Source: Methylophilus glucosoxydans (lineage in GTDB: Bacteria; Pseudomonadota; Gammaproteobacteria; Burkholderiales; Methylophilaceae). Taken from it: 64,000 bases of DNA. Each line of letters opens with the position of its first letter. Position 1 is the first letter of the stretch. A program made the position numbers and the translations under genes. The notes beneath the pieces were generated by a model. It saw nothing but the letters and a program-made list of their open reading frames with translations, was not told where the DNA came from and did not search any database. This document shows, in pieces, positions 52,945 through 60,957 of this stretch. The stretch lies in NCBI RefSeq assembly GCF_042676145.1, contig NZ_JBHTJW010000002.1, forward strand, positions 62,001-126,000, read 5' to 3'.

Positions 52945-52972
52945 AAAAAACCCTGCTTAGGCAGGGTTTTTT
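52945..52972. terminator. Bidirectional terminator dsbA/channel gene
   Basis: Stem CCCTGC-ttag-GCAGGG with a six-A run before and a six-T run after. It serves the converging dsbA and the channel gene, whose stop codon touches it. Confidence 0.9.
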
Positions 52973-54662
52973 ATTGTTTCAGCCAGCGGCCAATCCAGGT
53001 TTCAGGCATCTCATTCCCTGTCACCAGATAATGCAAGGTTTTCAGGTCGTGCAGCAGATAGCGCTGGATCGATTTGGCCTGATCCAAACCACAGAATAAA
53101 ATTTTATCGCCCATCTCCAGCGGCGTCGCCAGGTCCGGTAATAACATTTTTTCACCCGCGCGCAGCAACATTAACGGCACCACCGGCATTTCATGCCGCT
53201 GTTGACCGGCAGGATTCATGAGTAAATGCTTGAGCGCTGGCCGCATGCCTTGCTGCATGAGGCCACACACCGCCACGGCCATGTCATCCGCAATCGTAAT
53301 ATCCCAGGTATCTGGCACTTGCTCACCGAGCTTGGAAACCAGTTGCGCAATCACGGCATTGGCCCAGGCATTGCCCTGATGCCGCGCCGTGGCAAGAAAC
53401 TCGGCCAACATGGGTGAAACCATATAAGACAAACAGGTGTGTGCAATCACATCACTGGGCTGCATGGTGATGTCGGCATCAAAATGTTGAAACAGCGGCT
53501 CGTTATGGCGCTTGTTCTTGCGGATGATCACAAACAGATTAGGGTTGAGTTCCAATGCCGTCATGACGATAGACAAGTTATTAATGTCATTGTCGGTGCC
53601 CGCTACAATACCCACCGCCTGCTCAATCCCGGCCTGTTTCAAGATGTGCGACTCCACACCGCTGCCGATAATGCATTGCTCACATTGCGTGCCTGCCGGA
53701 TCTGCCTCGATGATCGTGACATGCATGGCCTCATTTTGCAGGCTTTTGACGACGGACTTGCCAAAGCGACCAAAGCCACAAGCAATCCAGTGGCCTTGCG
53801 GAATGGCGGCCGGGGTTTCAATCGCATCGCCCGGTGCACGCGTCAACCACTCATGCAGCAGGTAAGTGCCCAATGCGTTGAGCCGCATGGCCAAGTGTTC
53901 CCCAAAAATATGGTAAGGATTAATAATGCGGTCTGTGCCAAACGAGGCCATATTGGCGGCGATGACATCATCCTGTACACGCGCCAGCACCGGCAATCCA
54001 GGCTTGATCAGCTTCACCGCCACCGAGATTGCCAGGTTGGCATGGTCATCATCGGTCAGCGCCGCCACCCCGCGGCACATGGGATTTTTAATGCCGGCGT
54101 AGAGCAACACCTCGGATAACTTTGCATCTGCGCATAAGTGCGGAATATGAAACTGGTAATTCGTCAGCTCAAGTTCATTCACGCGTTCTGGCGAGCGCTC
54201 AAGCACCACCACCCGCAACTCATTTCTATCCAGCGCCCTGACCAGCTCGCCGCCGGTTTCCCCATAGCCACAAATCAGGTAAAACGGCTCCATCAGGTTT
54301 TTGACATCGCGCTGGAAAATCGCAGTTTTAAACGCCTGCTTGAGTGCGCCCTCCTGAAACAACCCGATAATCGCCCCGATGGCGTAAAACCAGGAGATCA
54401 CCGTCACATAAATCGAAAAAGTCATCCACAAGCGCTGTGGCGTGGTAAACGGGTAGGGGAGCTCACCAAAACCGATAGTGGTCGCGGTATAACTCAGAAT
54501 ATAAAAAGCATCGAAGAAATTCAGATGATAGGCTTGGCCGCGGTCATTCACCCCGGGGATCAACACAAAGCCGATCATCGCAATGGCATAGCTGACAATC
54601 AACATCAGCAGCGGCGCACGCATGCGCCGCAAAATCCAGAACACAATTTGATTGAGCGTCAT
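52971..54662 (-). CDS. Two-helix ion channel with two RCK/TrkA-N domains
   Basis: Predicted 563-aa membrane protein. Two helices (about residues 12-38 and 78-102) flank a pore loop with TTIGFGE at 61-67 in place of the potassium filter TVGYGD. Two NAD-binding RCK domains follow, with GxGxxG motifs ICGYGETGGELVRALD and IACGFGRFGKSVVKSL. The C-terminal MLLRAGEKMLLPDLATPLEMGDKILF resembles TrkA-C. A potassium or related monovalent-cation channel gated by nucleotide is likely; selectivity is unproven because of the altered filter. It lies 13 nt downstream of the DUF6394 gene. Confidence 0.8.
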   Translation of the reverse strand: MTLNQIVFWILRRMRAPLLMLIVSYAIAMIGFVLIPGVNDRGQAYHLNFFDAFYILSYTATTIGFGELPYPFTTPQRLWMTFSIYVTVISWFYAIGAIIGLFQEGALKQAFKTAIFQRDVKNLMEPFYLICGYGETGGELVRALDRNELRVVVLERSPERVNELELTNYQFHIPHLCADAKLSEVLLYAGIKNPMCRGVAALTDDDHANLAISVAVKLIKPGLPVLARVQDDVIAANMASFGTDRIINPYHIFGEHLAMRLNALGTYLLHEWLTRAPGDAIETPAAIPQGHWIACGFGRFGKSVVKSLQNEAMHVTIIEADPAGTQCEQCIIGSGVESHILKQAGIEQAVGIVAGTDNDINNLSIVMTALELNPNLFVIIRKNKRHNEPLFQHFDADITMQPSDVIAHTCLSYMVSPMLAEFLATARHQGNAWANAVIAQLVSKLGEQVPDTWDITIADDMAVAVCGLMQQGMRPALKHLLMNPAGQQRHEMPVVPLMLLRAGEKMLLPDLATPLEMGDKILFCGLDQAKSIQRYLLHDLKTLHYLVTGNEMPETWIGRWLKQ

Positions 54663-54675
54663 GCTGACTACGTGC

Positions 54676-55050
54676 TTAGCGCCGCAAGGTCACGGTTTCA
54701 TAAATCAGCAAAATGACCGACGTGATATTGGCGAGAAATGCACCACCAGACAAAGAAACCACCCCGACAATCACCTCAGTATCCGCGCCGTTGCTACCAG
54801 CAACGGTCCAGATAATTGCTGCGGCAATCAACTGTAAATCAGCGACCAGGCTGGTAGCCAGGTGGATCGCGCCAATCTGCGTCCGGTCACCAAATTTAAG
54901 TACGGTGGCGATCAAATTCACCACAATGGCGACATACAACTCGTAATGCAAGTGATGTTGCGGGTTATCAATATCACCAACAAAAAATCCAAAGTTAAGT
55001 GTCATGGCTAGAATAATAAAAAAGCCAAAAATCACTTTTTCTAAATTCAT
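54676..55050 (-). CDS. DUF6394 small membrane protein
   Basis: Predicted 124-aa protein with about four hydrophobic segments: VIFGFFIILAMTLNFGFFVG, LYVAIVVNLIATVLKF, LVADLQLIAAAIIWTVAG and GGAFLANITSVILLIYE. The short intervening loops carry DNPQHHLHYE. I recall this pattern as DUF6394, of unknown function. It is the first gene of a pair with the ion channel, 13 nt apart, so an accessory or regulatory role in that channel is plausible. Confidence 0.75.
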   Translation of the reverse strand: MNLEKVIFGFFIILAMTLNFGFFVGDIDNPQHHLHYELYVAIVVNLIATVLKFGDRTQIGAIHLATSLVADLQLIAAAIIWTVAGSNGADTEVIVGVVSLSGGAFLANITSVILLIYETVTLRR

Positions 55051-55118
55051 CTACGTTTCCCCGACCAGTGTTTTATGGCATTCTACCCGATTAAAATTTG
55101 TTTACTGCAATGTATTTT

Positions 55119-55934
55119 ATGGCGAAAACCAATTCTTACTGCCTGCATATTGTGATTACCGGTGCCTCCAGTGGCCTAGGCGCCGCCATGGCCACGGCCT
55201 ATGCCCAACATTATCGGCAACAGTTGCAACTAAGTCTGTGCGGTCGCAATACGGGCGCACTGCAAGCGCTTGCCAGTCAGCTGAGCAGCCAATATCAGGT
55301 TGCCTGTACAACTTACACCGTCGATGTAAGACAGGCAGACCAGATGCAAGCCATGGCGCAAGCCGCCATCCAGCAATATGGCACCCCGCATATCGTCATC
55401 GGCAACGCCGGCGTCAGCCGTGGCACCCTCACCGAATACCAGGACGACATCCCCGCCTTTCAAGCCGTGTTTGATACCAACGTCATGGGACTGGTGCACA
55501 CCTTTCAACCGTTTATCGAGGCCATGAAACAGGCAACAGTGCAGGGCAAGATGGCGCAACTAGTTGGCATCGCCAGTGTGGCCGGGATTCGCGGCTTGCC
55601 TGGCGCCGGCGCTTACAGCGCGAGTAAAGCAGCGGCCATTACCTACCTCGAAAGCCTGCGCGTCGAAATGCAGCAATATGCGATTACCGTCACCACCATC
55701 GCCCCCGGCTACATCCGCACGCCCATGACCGACATCAACACCTACCCGATGCCCTTTCTGATGGATGCCGATGTCTTCGCCCGCAAAGCCATGCGCGTGA
55801 TTGCCCAACAACGCCGCTTTAGTGTCATCCCCTGGCAAATGGGTATCGTCGCACGCCTGCTCCGCCTGATCCCGCCCGGCCTGTGGGACTGGATCATGAA
55901 AAAAGCACCGCATAAAGCCAGGCTACCCGATTAA
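55119..55934 (+). CDS. Short-chain dehydrogenase/reductase
   Basis: Predicted 271-aa NAD(P) oxidoreductase. The Rossmann loop is VITGASSGLGAAMATAYA, NAGV is in IGNAGVSRGTL, and the catalytic Tyr-Lys pair lies in AYSASKAAAITYLE with the Ser in GIASVAGIR. A hydrophobic C-terminal region (MGIVARLLRLIPPGLWDWI) suggests membrane association. Substrate unknown. Starts at ATG 55119 or ATG 55110; neither has a good SD. It diverges from the DUF6394 gene. Confidence 0.85.
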   Translation: MAKTNSYCLHIVITGASSGLGAAMATAYAQHYRQQLQLSLCGRNTGALQALASQLSSQYQVACTTYTVDVRQADQMQAMAQAAIQQYGTPHIVIGNAGVSRGTLTEYQDDIPAFQAVFDTNVMGLVHTFQPFIEAMKQATVQGKMAQLVGIASVAGIRGLPGAGAYSASKAAAITYLESLRVEMQQYAITVTTIAPGYIRTPMTDINTYPMPFLMDADVFARKAMRVIAQQRRFSVIPWQMGIVARLLRLIPPGLWDWIMKKAPHKARLPD

Positions 55935-56031
55935 ATTTAGCCGCCATCAAGGTCGATTAGCCCGAACAGGCTATTGAGTAGATATTTCAGTTGGAGATAA
56001 TCAAATAAACCCACCTTGTTTTAAGAGAAGT

Positions 56032-56253
56032 ATGGACAACACCCAACCCCGCCAACGCCCTCTACAGCCACAAGCACACGAGGTCTGGCAAGACCAATGC
56101 CGCATCTGCCTGATTAACGGCAAGCTGGTTGCCTTGCCTTATATTGAAGCTTCCCGCTTTGACGATTACGAATTCGGTGCCACGCTGGCAGCCATTAATG
56201 CCAACCGGCTGATACGTAAACTGGTGAACAAAGAGCAATCTGCTCCACGCTAG
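56032..56253 (+). CDS. Small hypothetical protein, 73 aa
   Basis: Frame MDNTQPRQRPLQPQAHEVWQ continues to a stop at 56253. GAGA precedes the ATG. It has one CRIC segment (DQCRICLING) and no membrane helix or signal peptide. I do not recognise a family. Its codon usage resembles its neighbours, so it is probably real. Confidence 0.6.
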   Translation: MDNTQPRQRPLQPQAHEVWQDQCRICLINGKLVALPYIEASRFDDYEFGATLAAINANRLIRKLVNKEQSAPR

Positions 56254-56307
56254 TCAAACCAGCCTCTGCGACGTCCTGCCAGGTAAGGATGCATGGGGCA
56301 AAGGTTT

Positions 56308-57072
56308 TTACGTCGACAACCCAAAGAGGGTTTTAAGCGTATCGCTACGCTCACTCTTCGGTATGATCCTTTTTGTCACCACGCCATCGGTGATGGTTTT
56401 CAAGGTGTCGCCGAATAAAATCATCCTGCCTGCCGGCTGATGTAATACAACCAGCAATCTCTGCACAAAAATCGCCTCAGGGTGAGTGGAGTTCATAAAA
56501 TTTGCCGGATAAAAATCAATCCACTCCCAGGGATGCAGGTCAAACGCAAACTGGTTTTGCCAGCCCTCATCGACGCGTGCCTGTACTAAAAACTCGCGCT
56601 CGCCCTGGGTACGCAACATAAAGCAATCATGGTCCTGCATGATTTCCGTATCCAGCCTATTTAAGGCCAGTGGTGCGCGGATACCATAGCTGCCAAAACC
56701 CAAATCACATAACCAGGCTTGTTGCTCGAGATGCACCACAATTGCCATATGCGTTTTGGGTCTGCGCACCGGATAAAACATTGGTCGCGCCGCGACCAGC
56801 TGAAAGCGAAAGCCCAGCGCCTGTAATGCAATGGCAAAGACCCCATTCACTTCGTAGCAATATCCCCCGCGTTGCCGATAAATAACTTTCTCGACTATCT
56901 CCTCTGGCACCATGGAAACCACCTTGCCAGCCTGTACATCCAGATTTTCAAACGGCACACTGAATAGTTGACAGCGCATGAGTGCACGCAAGGTCTCGAT
57001 ATTGGTGTCAGGCTGTCCGACATAGCCTATGCGGTTGAAATAATCTTGCAGTTTGAAATTGGTTGCTTGCAT
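56308..57072 (-). CDS. Arylamine N-acetyltransferase
   Basis: Cytoplasmic acetyl-CoA-dependent enzyme of 254 aa. The catalytic triad is visible as Cys72 in RQRGGYCYEVNGVF, His108 in PKTHMAIVV, and Asp123 in LCDLGFGSYG. Typical length is 255-285 aa, so the C-terminus is on the short side. These enzymes acetylate aromatic amines and hydrazines; the natural substrate is unknown. Confidence 0.92.
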   Translation of the reverse strand: MQATNFKLQDYFNRIGYVGQPDTNIETLRALMRCQLFSVPFENLDVQAGKVVSMVPEEIVEKVIYRQRGGYCYEVNGVFAIALQALGFRFQLVAARPMFYPVRRPKTHMAIVVHLEQQAWLCDLGFGSYGIRAPLALNRLDTEIMQDHDCFMLRTQGEREFLVQARVDEGWQNQFAFDLHPWEWIDFYPANFMNSTHPEAIFVQRLLVVLHQPAGRMILFGDTLKTITDGVVTKRIIPKSERSDTLKTLFGLST

Positions 57073-57133
57073 GTGAATAGGATCCTGTGAACAAGTTGCT
57101 CTGAAGTGCGCTCCACAGTAACACGATCCACAT

Positions 57134-57158
57134 AAAAAAGCCCACCTTGCGGGTGGGC
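57134..57158 (-). terminator. Intrinsic terminator of ettA
   Basis: Stem GCCCACC-cgcaa-GGTGGGC read on the minus strand, followed by six Ts. It lies 7 nt after the ettA stop. Confidence 0.9.
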
Positions 57159-57164
57159 TGTCTT

Positions 57165-58829
57165 TTATCGCGTAATCGGTTTATAGCGGATACGTTTGGG
57201 TTTGGCACCTTCTTCACCCAGGCGTTTTTTCTTGTCAGCTTCGTATTCCTGATAGTTGCCGTTGAAAAACGTCCATTGCGAGTCGCCTTCGGCGGCCAGA
57301 ATGTGCGTGGCAATTCGGTCCAGGAACCAGCGATCGTGCGAGGTGACCAGTACGCAACCTGAAAACTCAAGCAAGGCATCTTCGAGCGCTCGCAGGGTTT
57401 CCACATCAAGGTCATTCGAGGGTTCATCCAGCAGCAAGACGTTAGCCCCGGAAATCAGGGTCTTGGCCAAGTGCAAGCGACCACGTTCACCACCCGAGAG
57501 TTGACCAACGATTTTTTGCTGGTCCCCACCTTTAAAGTTAAAGCGGCCAATATAAGCTCGGCTAGGCATTTCAAATTTGCCGACGCTGAGCACATCCAGC
57601 CCGCCAGAAATCGCTTCGAATACGGTTTTATCGTTGTCCAGGCCATCACGGGTCTGGTCGACTGCAGCCAGTTTAACCGTTGGGCCGGTGATGATTTCAC
57701 CACTATCAGGCTGCTCCTTGCCTTGCAGCATGCGGAACAGCGTGGACTTACCGGCACCGTTGGGGCCGATGACGCCAACAATCGCGCCAGGCGGAATGGT
57801 GAATGAGAGGTTATCAATCAACAAGCGATCCCCAAAGCCTTTGGAGACGTTGCTAAACTCAATCACCTGATTGCCAAGACGGTCACCGGGCGGGATAAAG
57901 ATTTCCTGCGTCTCGTTGCGGCGCTGGTATTCTACGCTGGACATTTCTTCATAACGTGCCAAGCGCGCCTTGCTCTTGCTCTGACGCGCTTTAGCCCCTT
58001 GGCGCACCCATTCCAGCTCTTGCTTCATGGCTTTGCGGTGGGCGTCTTCCTGTTTTTGCTCCAGCGCTAAGCGGTCTTCTTTTTGTTCCAGCCAGCTGGA
58101 GTAGTTACCTTTCCACGGAATACCCTCACCGCGGTCCAGTTCCAGAATCCATTCAGCGGCATTATCCAGGAAGTAGCGGTCGTGGGTGACAGCCACCACG
58201 GTGCCGGGGAAGCGCACCAGAAACTGTTCCAGCCACTCGACGGATTCCGCATCCAAATGGTTGGTCGGCTCGTCCAGCAACAGCATGTCAGGTTTTGACA
58301 GTAATAATTTGCACAAGGCCACGCGGCGTTTTTCACCGCCTGACAACGGGCCGATTTTTGCGTCCCAGGGTGGCAAGCGCAGTGCATCGGCGGCAATCTC
58401 TAATTGCTGCTCGACGTCACTGCCGCTGGCGGCCAGGATATTTTCGTACTTGGCCTGCTCTTCGGCCAGTTTGTCAAAATCGGCATCAGGTTCAGCATAG
58501 GCGGCATAAATTTCTTCCAGCTTTTGCTTGGCTTCCATGATAGCGCCCAAGCCGGCTTCGACCTCCTGACGCACGGTTTTTTCGGCATCCAGCTGTGGCT
58601 CTTGCGGCAGATAGCCAATCGAAATATTCGGTTGCCATTGCACTTCGCCTTCAAACTCTTTATCCGCGCCCGCCATGATGCGCAGCACGGTCGACTTGCC
58701 TGAGCCGTTTAAGCCCAGCAAGCCAATTTTTGCGCCCGGGAAAAATGAAAGGGAAATATTTTTGATGATTTGCCGTTTGGGCGGCACGATTTTGCTCACG
58801 CGGAGCATGGACATCACATATTGCGCCAT
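57165..58829 (-). CDS. ettA: Energy-dependent translational throttle protein EttA (ABC-F)
   Basis: A 554-aa ABC-F ATPase that binds the ribosomal E site and tunes the first peptide bond to the ATP/ADP ratio. Both ATPase domains are complete: Walker A GLNGSGKSTVLR and GPNGAGKSTLFR, signatures LSGGEKRRVALCKLL and LSGGERGRLHLAKTL, Walker B MLLLDEPTNHLD and VLLLDEPSNDLD. The linker with KARQSKSKARLARYEEM is the P-site tRNA-interaction arm. No membrane segments. Confidence 0.96.
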   Translation of the reverse strand: MAQYVMSMLRVSKIVPPKRQIIKNISLSFFPGAKIGLLGLNGSGKSTVLRIMAGADKEFEGEVQWQPNISIGYLPQEPQLDAEKTVRQEVEAGLGAIMEAKQKLEEIYAAYAEPDADFDKLAEEQAKYENILAASGSDVEQQLEIAADALRLPPWDAKIGPLSGGEKRRVALCKLLLSKPDMLLLDEPTNHLDAESVEWLEQFLVRFPGTVVAVTHDRYFLDNAAEWILELDRGEGIPWKGNYSSWLEQKEDRLALEQKQEDAHRKAMKQELEWVRQGAKARQSKSKARLARYEEMSSVEYQRRNETQEIFIPPGDRLGNQVIEFSNVSKGFGDRLLIDNLSFTIPPGAIVGVIGPNGAGKSTLFRMLQGKEQPDSGEIITGPTVKLAAVDQTRDGLDNDKTVFEAISGGLDVLSVGKFEMPSRAYIGRFNFKGGDQQKIVGQLSGGERGRLHLAKTLISGANVLLLDEPSNDLDVETLRALEDALLEFSGCVLVTSHDRWFLDRIATHILAAEGDSQWTFFNGNYQEYEADKKKRLGEEGAKPKRIRYKPITR

Positions 58830-59017
58830 TTGTATTACATCCAGAGTATGGTTGGAAGCGGCTATTTTAACGCAGAGCGGGGATAAACAAGGAATTCTTT
58901 AGCGTTAGATAACCGCGGATGAGCGTGGAATGCGGACAGTGACATGCGCATGCAAGGCGGTTGACTGTATGCCTTTGCTCAGCAACTAAACAGATTTCTA
59001 TTCTGCAGCTAAATATG

Positions 59018-59043
59018 AAAAAAGGGCCAACTGGCCCTTTTTT
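59018..59043. terminator. Intrinsic terminator after hsp20
   Basis: Stem AAAGGGCCA-ac-TGGCCCTTT with A/T runs on both sides. It can end the Hsp20 gene on the minus strand. Confidence 0.9.
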
Positions 59044-59054
59044 ACACCCTAAGC

Positions 59055-59519
59055 TTAAGCTGCTTTTTGCTCGATCAAGGTAGCGCTTGCATTTGGGACT
59101 GCGGTGCCAATTTCAATTTTGCGTGGCTTGAGTGCCTCAGGAATCTCACGCACCAAAGCAATCGTCAACAAGCCATTTTCGAGCTGTGCCCCGGTCACTT
59201 TCACATGATCGGCCAACTGGAACTTGTGCTCAAAGTCCCGGGTGGCAATACCACGGTGCAAATAGGTGGTTTCCTGTTCTTTTTTGGCTTTGCGGCCAGT
59301 CACACGCAATGCCTGGTGTTCAGTTTCAATCTCCAGTTCATCTTGCTGGAAGCCAGCCACTGCCATCACGATTTTGTAGGCGTTTTCGTCTACCAGTTCG
59401 ATGTTGTAAGGTGGATAGCTGATTTCGTTTTCACTGCGCTGGCTTTCGTTGAGCATTTTAGCCAAACGGTCAAAGCCAATTGCGGTTCTGTAGAAGGGGG
59501 TTAAGTCATAACTACGCAT
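59055..59519 (-). CDS. Hsp20/IbpA-type small heat-shock protein
   Basis: Predicted 154-aa holdase chaperone. The alpha-crystallin core (about residues 40-125) has YKIVMAVAGFQQDELEIE, LHRGIATRDFEHKF and ENGLLTIALVREIPE. The N-terminus MRSYDLTPFYRTAIGFDRL matches the IbpA/IbpB group. A sigma-32-type promoter lies 70 nt upstream (59591-59618). AAGGAT serves as the SD. Confidence 0.94.
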   Translation of the reverse strand: MRSYDLTPFYRTAIGFDRLAKMLNESQRSENEISYPPYNIELVDENAYKIVMAVAGFQQDELEIETEHQALRVTGRKAKKEQETTYLHRGIATRDFEHKFQLADHVKVTGAQLENGLLTIALVREIPEALKPRKIEIGTAVPNASATLIEQKAA

Positions 59520-59590
59520 ACGTTGATCCTTTCAAAAATAAGCGATTAACATGATTCACAGACCTCAAACTTCAAGCATCTGTATCGTGT

Positions 59591-59618
59591 AAATGGGTAT
59601 GCGCTTTATCTTTTCAAG
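59591..59618 (-). promoter_or_regulatory. Sigma-32 heat-shock promoter of hsp20
   Basis: On the minus strand, CTTGAAA-N13-ACCCATTT matches the heat-shock consensus CTTGAAA-N13/14-CCCCATNT with one mismatch. Transcription should start near 59585, 65 nt before the ATG. Confidence 0.75.
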
Positions 59619-59634
59619 AGGGTCAGGTATTGAT

Positions 59635-60855
59635 TTATATCCCCAGGGCCTCGGTCCAGGCCAGCGCCTCCATATGGCACTGATTAACTTTTTCCGGCTT
59701 GAGTTGCAGCATGGCAGCCATCTCTAAAATTTCTTCATTGTTGGCATCTTCGCAAGCTTCGGTGAGCTTGAGGAAAGGGCCAAAAATACCCTGGCGCTCA
59801 ACGAGTGCATCGACGATCGTCTCAGGTAATTGTAGTTTCTCGAGGATATTTTCCATCGGCACTTTAAGCATCACATCCAGCAGCGAAAATACGCCCACCA
59901 CAAACAGATTGTCACGGTCGCGCTTTTCAAAAAACGGTTCGCCCAATAACTCGGTCAAGCGGCCACGTGTAATTGAGGTTTTCATCAGGGCAGGGGAGCT
60001 GCTGTTGTTACCCGCCGTGACCATAAGTAAAGTCAGCCAGCGATAAAGCTGGTTGCGCCCCAAGATGGTCAAAGCATGACCGATGGATTGCACTTCGCAT
60101 GACAAGCCAAAGCCCACGGAATTGATATAGCGCAGCAGTTTATAGCTCAGCGTGGTATCACGTTTAAACCCATTTTCGATGTCCTTGTTTTCTGCCTCCT
60201 GGCTGACCAGGTTCAACAAATGCAACACGCCATCAAAGCTTGGATTAATGACCTTGCTGCTGATATTTTCTGGCTTGGCATAAAAATAGCCTTGGAACTG
60301 GTGGTAACCCGCATCCAGCAGGTCCTGAAACTGGTTATTTTCCTCCACCTTTTCTGCGATGAGGGAACATTGATCGTGCTGGTATTTTTTTAGCCATTGT
60401 TTAGCTTGTGCAATGTCCACATTGCGCATATCGATCTTGATAAAGTCGGCATAAGGCAACAAGGCTTCCAAATGCGGATAGTGTTGCGGATTATCCAATG
60501 CGATACGGAATTTGAGTTGTTTCAACTCCTGGCAACGCGCCAGGATTTCTGGGGTGACCTGAAGGTGATGCACCACTTCGAGCACGGTTTTTTCTGCCGG
60601 CATCAATTCCAGAAACACGCTATTGAGCATGACATGATCGACGTTGATGAATGCCAGCTGCTGGCCGAGTAACCAGCTCTCATGCATTTCGTCCATGGTG
60701 GTATTCAGGATACGCGCGCAGGTTTGAATATCTTCCTCAAATGGCGTGTTGCTGCCATCCGTCTCATTACGGAAGAAAAACTCGTAGCCTATGATTTGTT
60801 GTTGATCATTAACAACCGGCTGGCGACCGATAATACTGTGTTGTGACGTGGTCAT
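59635..60855 (-). CDS. EAL-HDOD signalling protein, EAL probably inactive
   Basis: Predicted 406-aa protein of the YuxH-like group. The N-terminal EAL fold is degenerate: EFF replaces EAL (GYEFFFRNE) and the catalytic DDFG appears as DNPQH, so c-di-GMP hydrolysis is unlikely. The C-terminal HDOD domain (LLRYINSVGFGL, QLYRWLTLLMV) is typical of scaffold proteins in regulation. I chose ATG 60855 (MTTSQHSIIGRQPVV) with AGGA 8 nt upstream over the longer frame from 60906. Confidence 0.87.
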   Translation of the reverse strand: MTTSQHSIIGRQPVVNDQQQIIGYEFFFRNETDGSNTPFEEDIQTCARILNTTMDEMHESWLLGQQLAFINVDHVMLNSVFLELMPAEKTVLEVVHHLQVTPEILARCQELKQLKFRIALDNPQHYPHLEALLPYADFIKIDMRNVDIAQAKQWLKKYQHDQCSLIAEKVEENNQFQDLLDAGYHQFQGYFYAKPENISSKVINPSFDGVLHLLNLVSQEAENKDIENGFKRDTTLSYKLLRYINSVGFGLSCEVQSIGHALTILGRNQLYRWLTLLMVTAGNNSSSPALMKTSITRGRLTELLGEPFFEKRDRDNLFVVGVFSLLDVMLKVPMENILEKLQLPETIVDALVERQGIFGPFLKLTEACEDANNEEILEMAAMLQLKPEKVNQCHMEALAWTEALGI

Positions 60856-60915
60856 GACTGCATTCCTGATTAGCACCGAATACCAGTTTATGGCAGTCAT
60901 CGCCATTTTGTATTG

Positions 60916-60940
60916 AAAAAAAAGCCCCGAATCTCGGGGC
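60916..60940 (-). terminator. Intrinsic terminator of glmS
   Basis: Stem GCCCCGA-gat-TCGGGGC on the minus strand followed by eight Ts. It lies 18 nt after the glmS stop. Confidence 0.92.
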
Positions 60941-60957
60941 TTTTCTGGGGTTTATGA

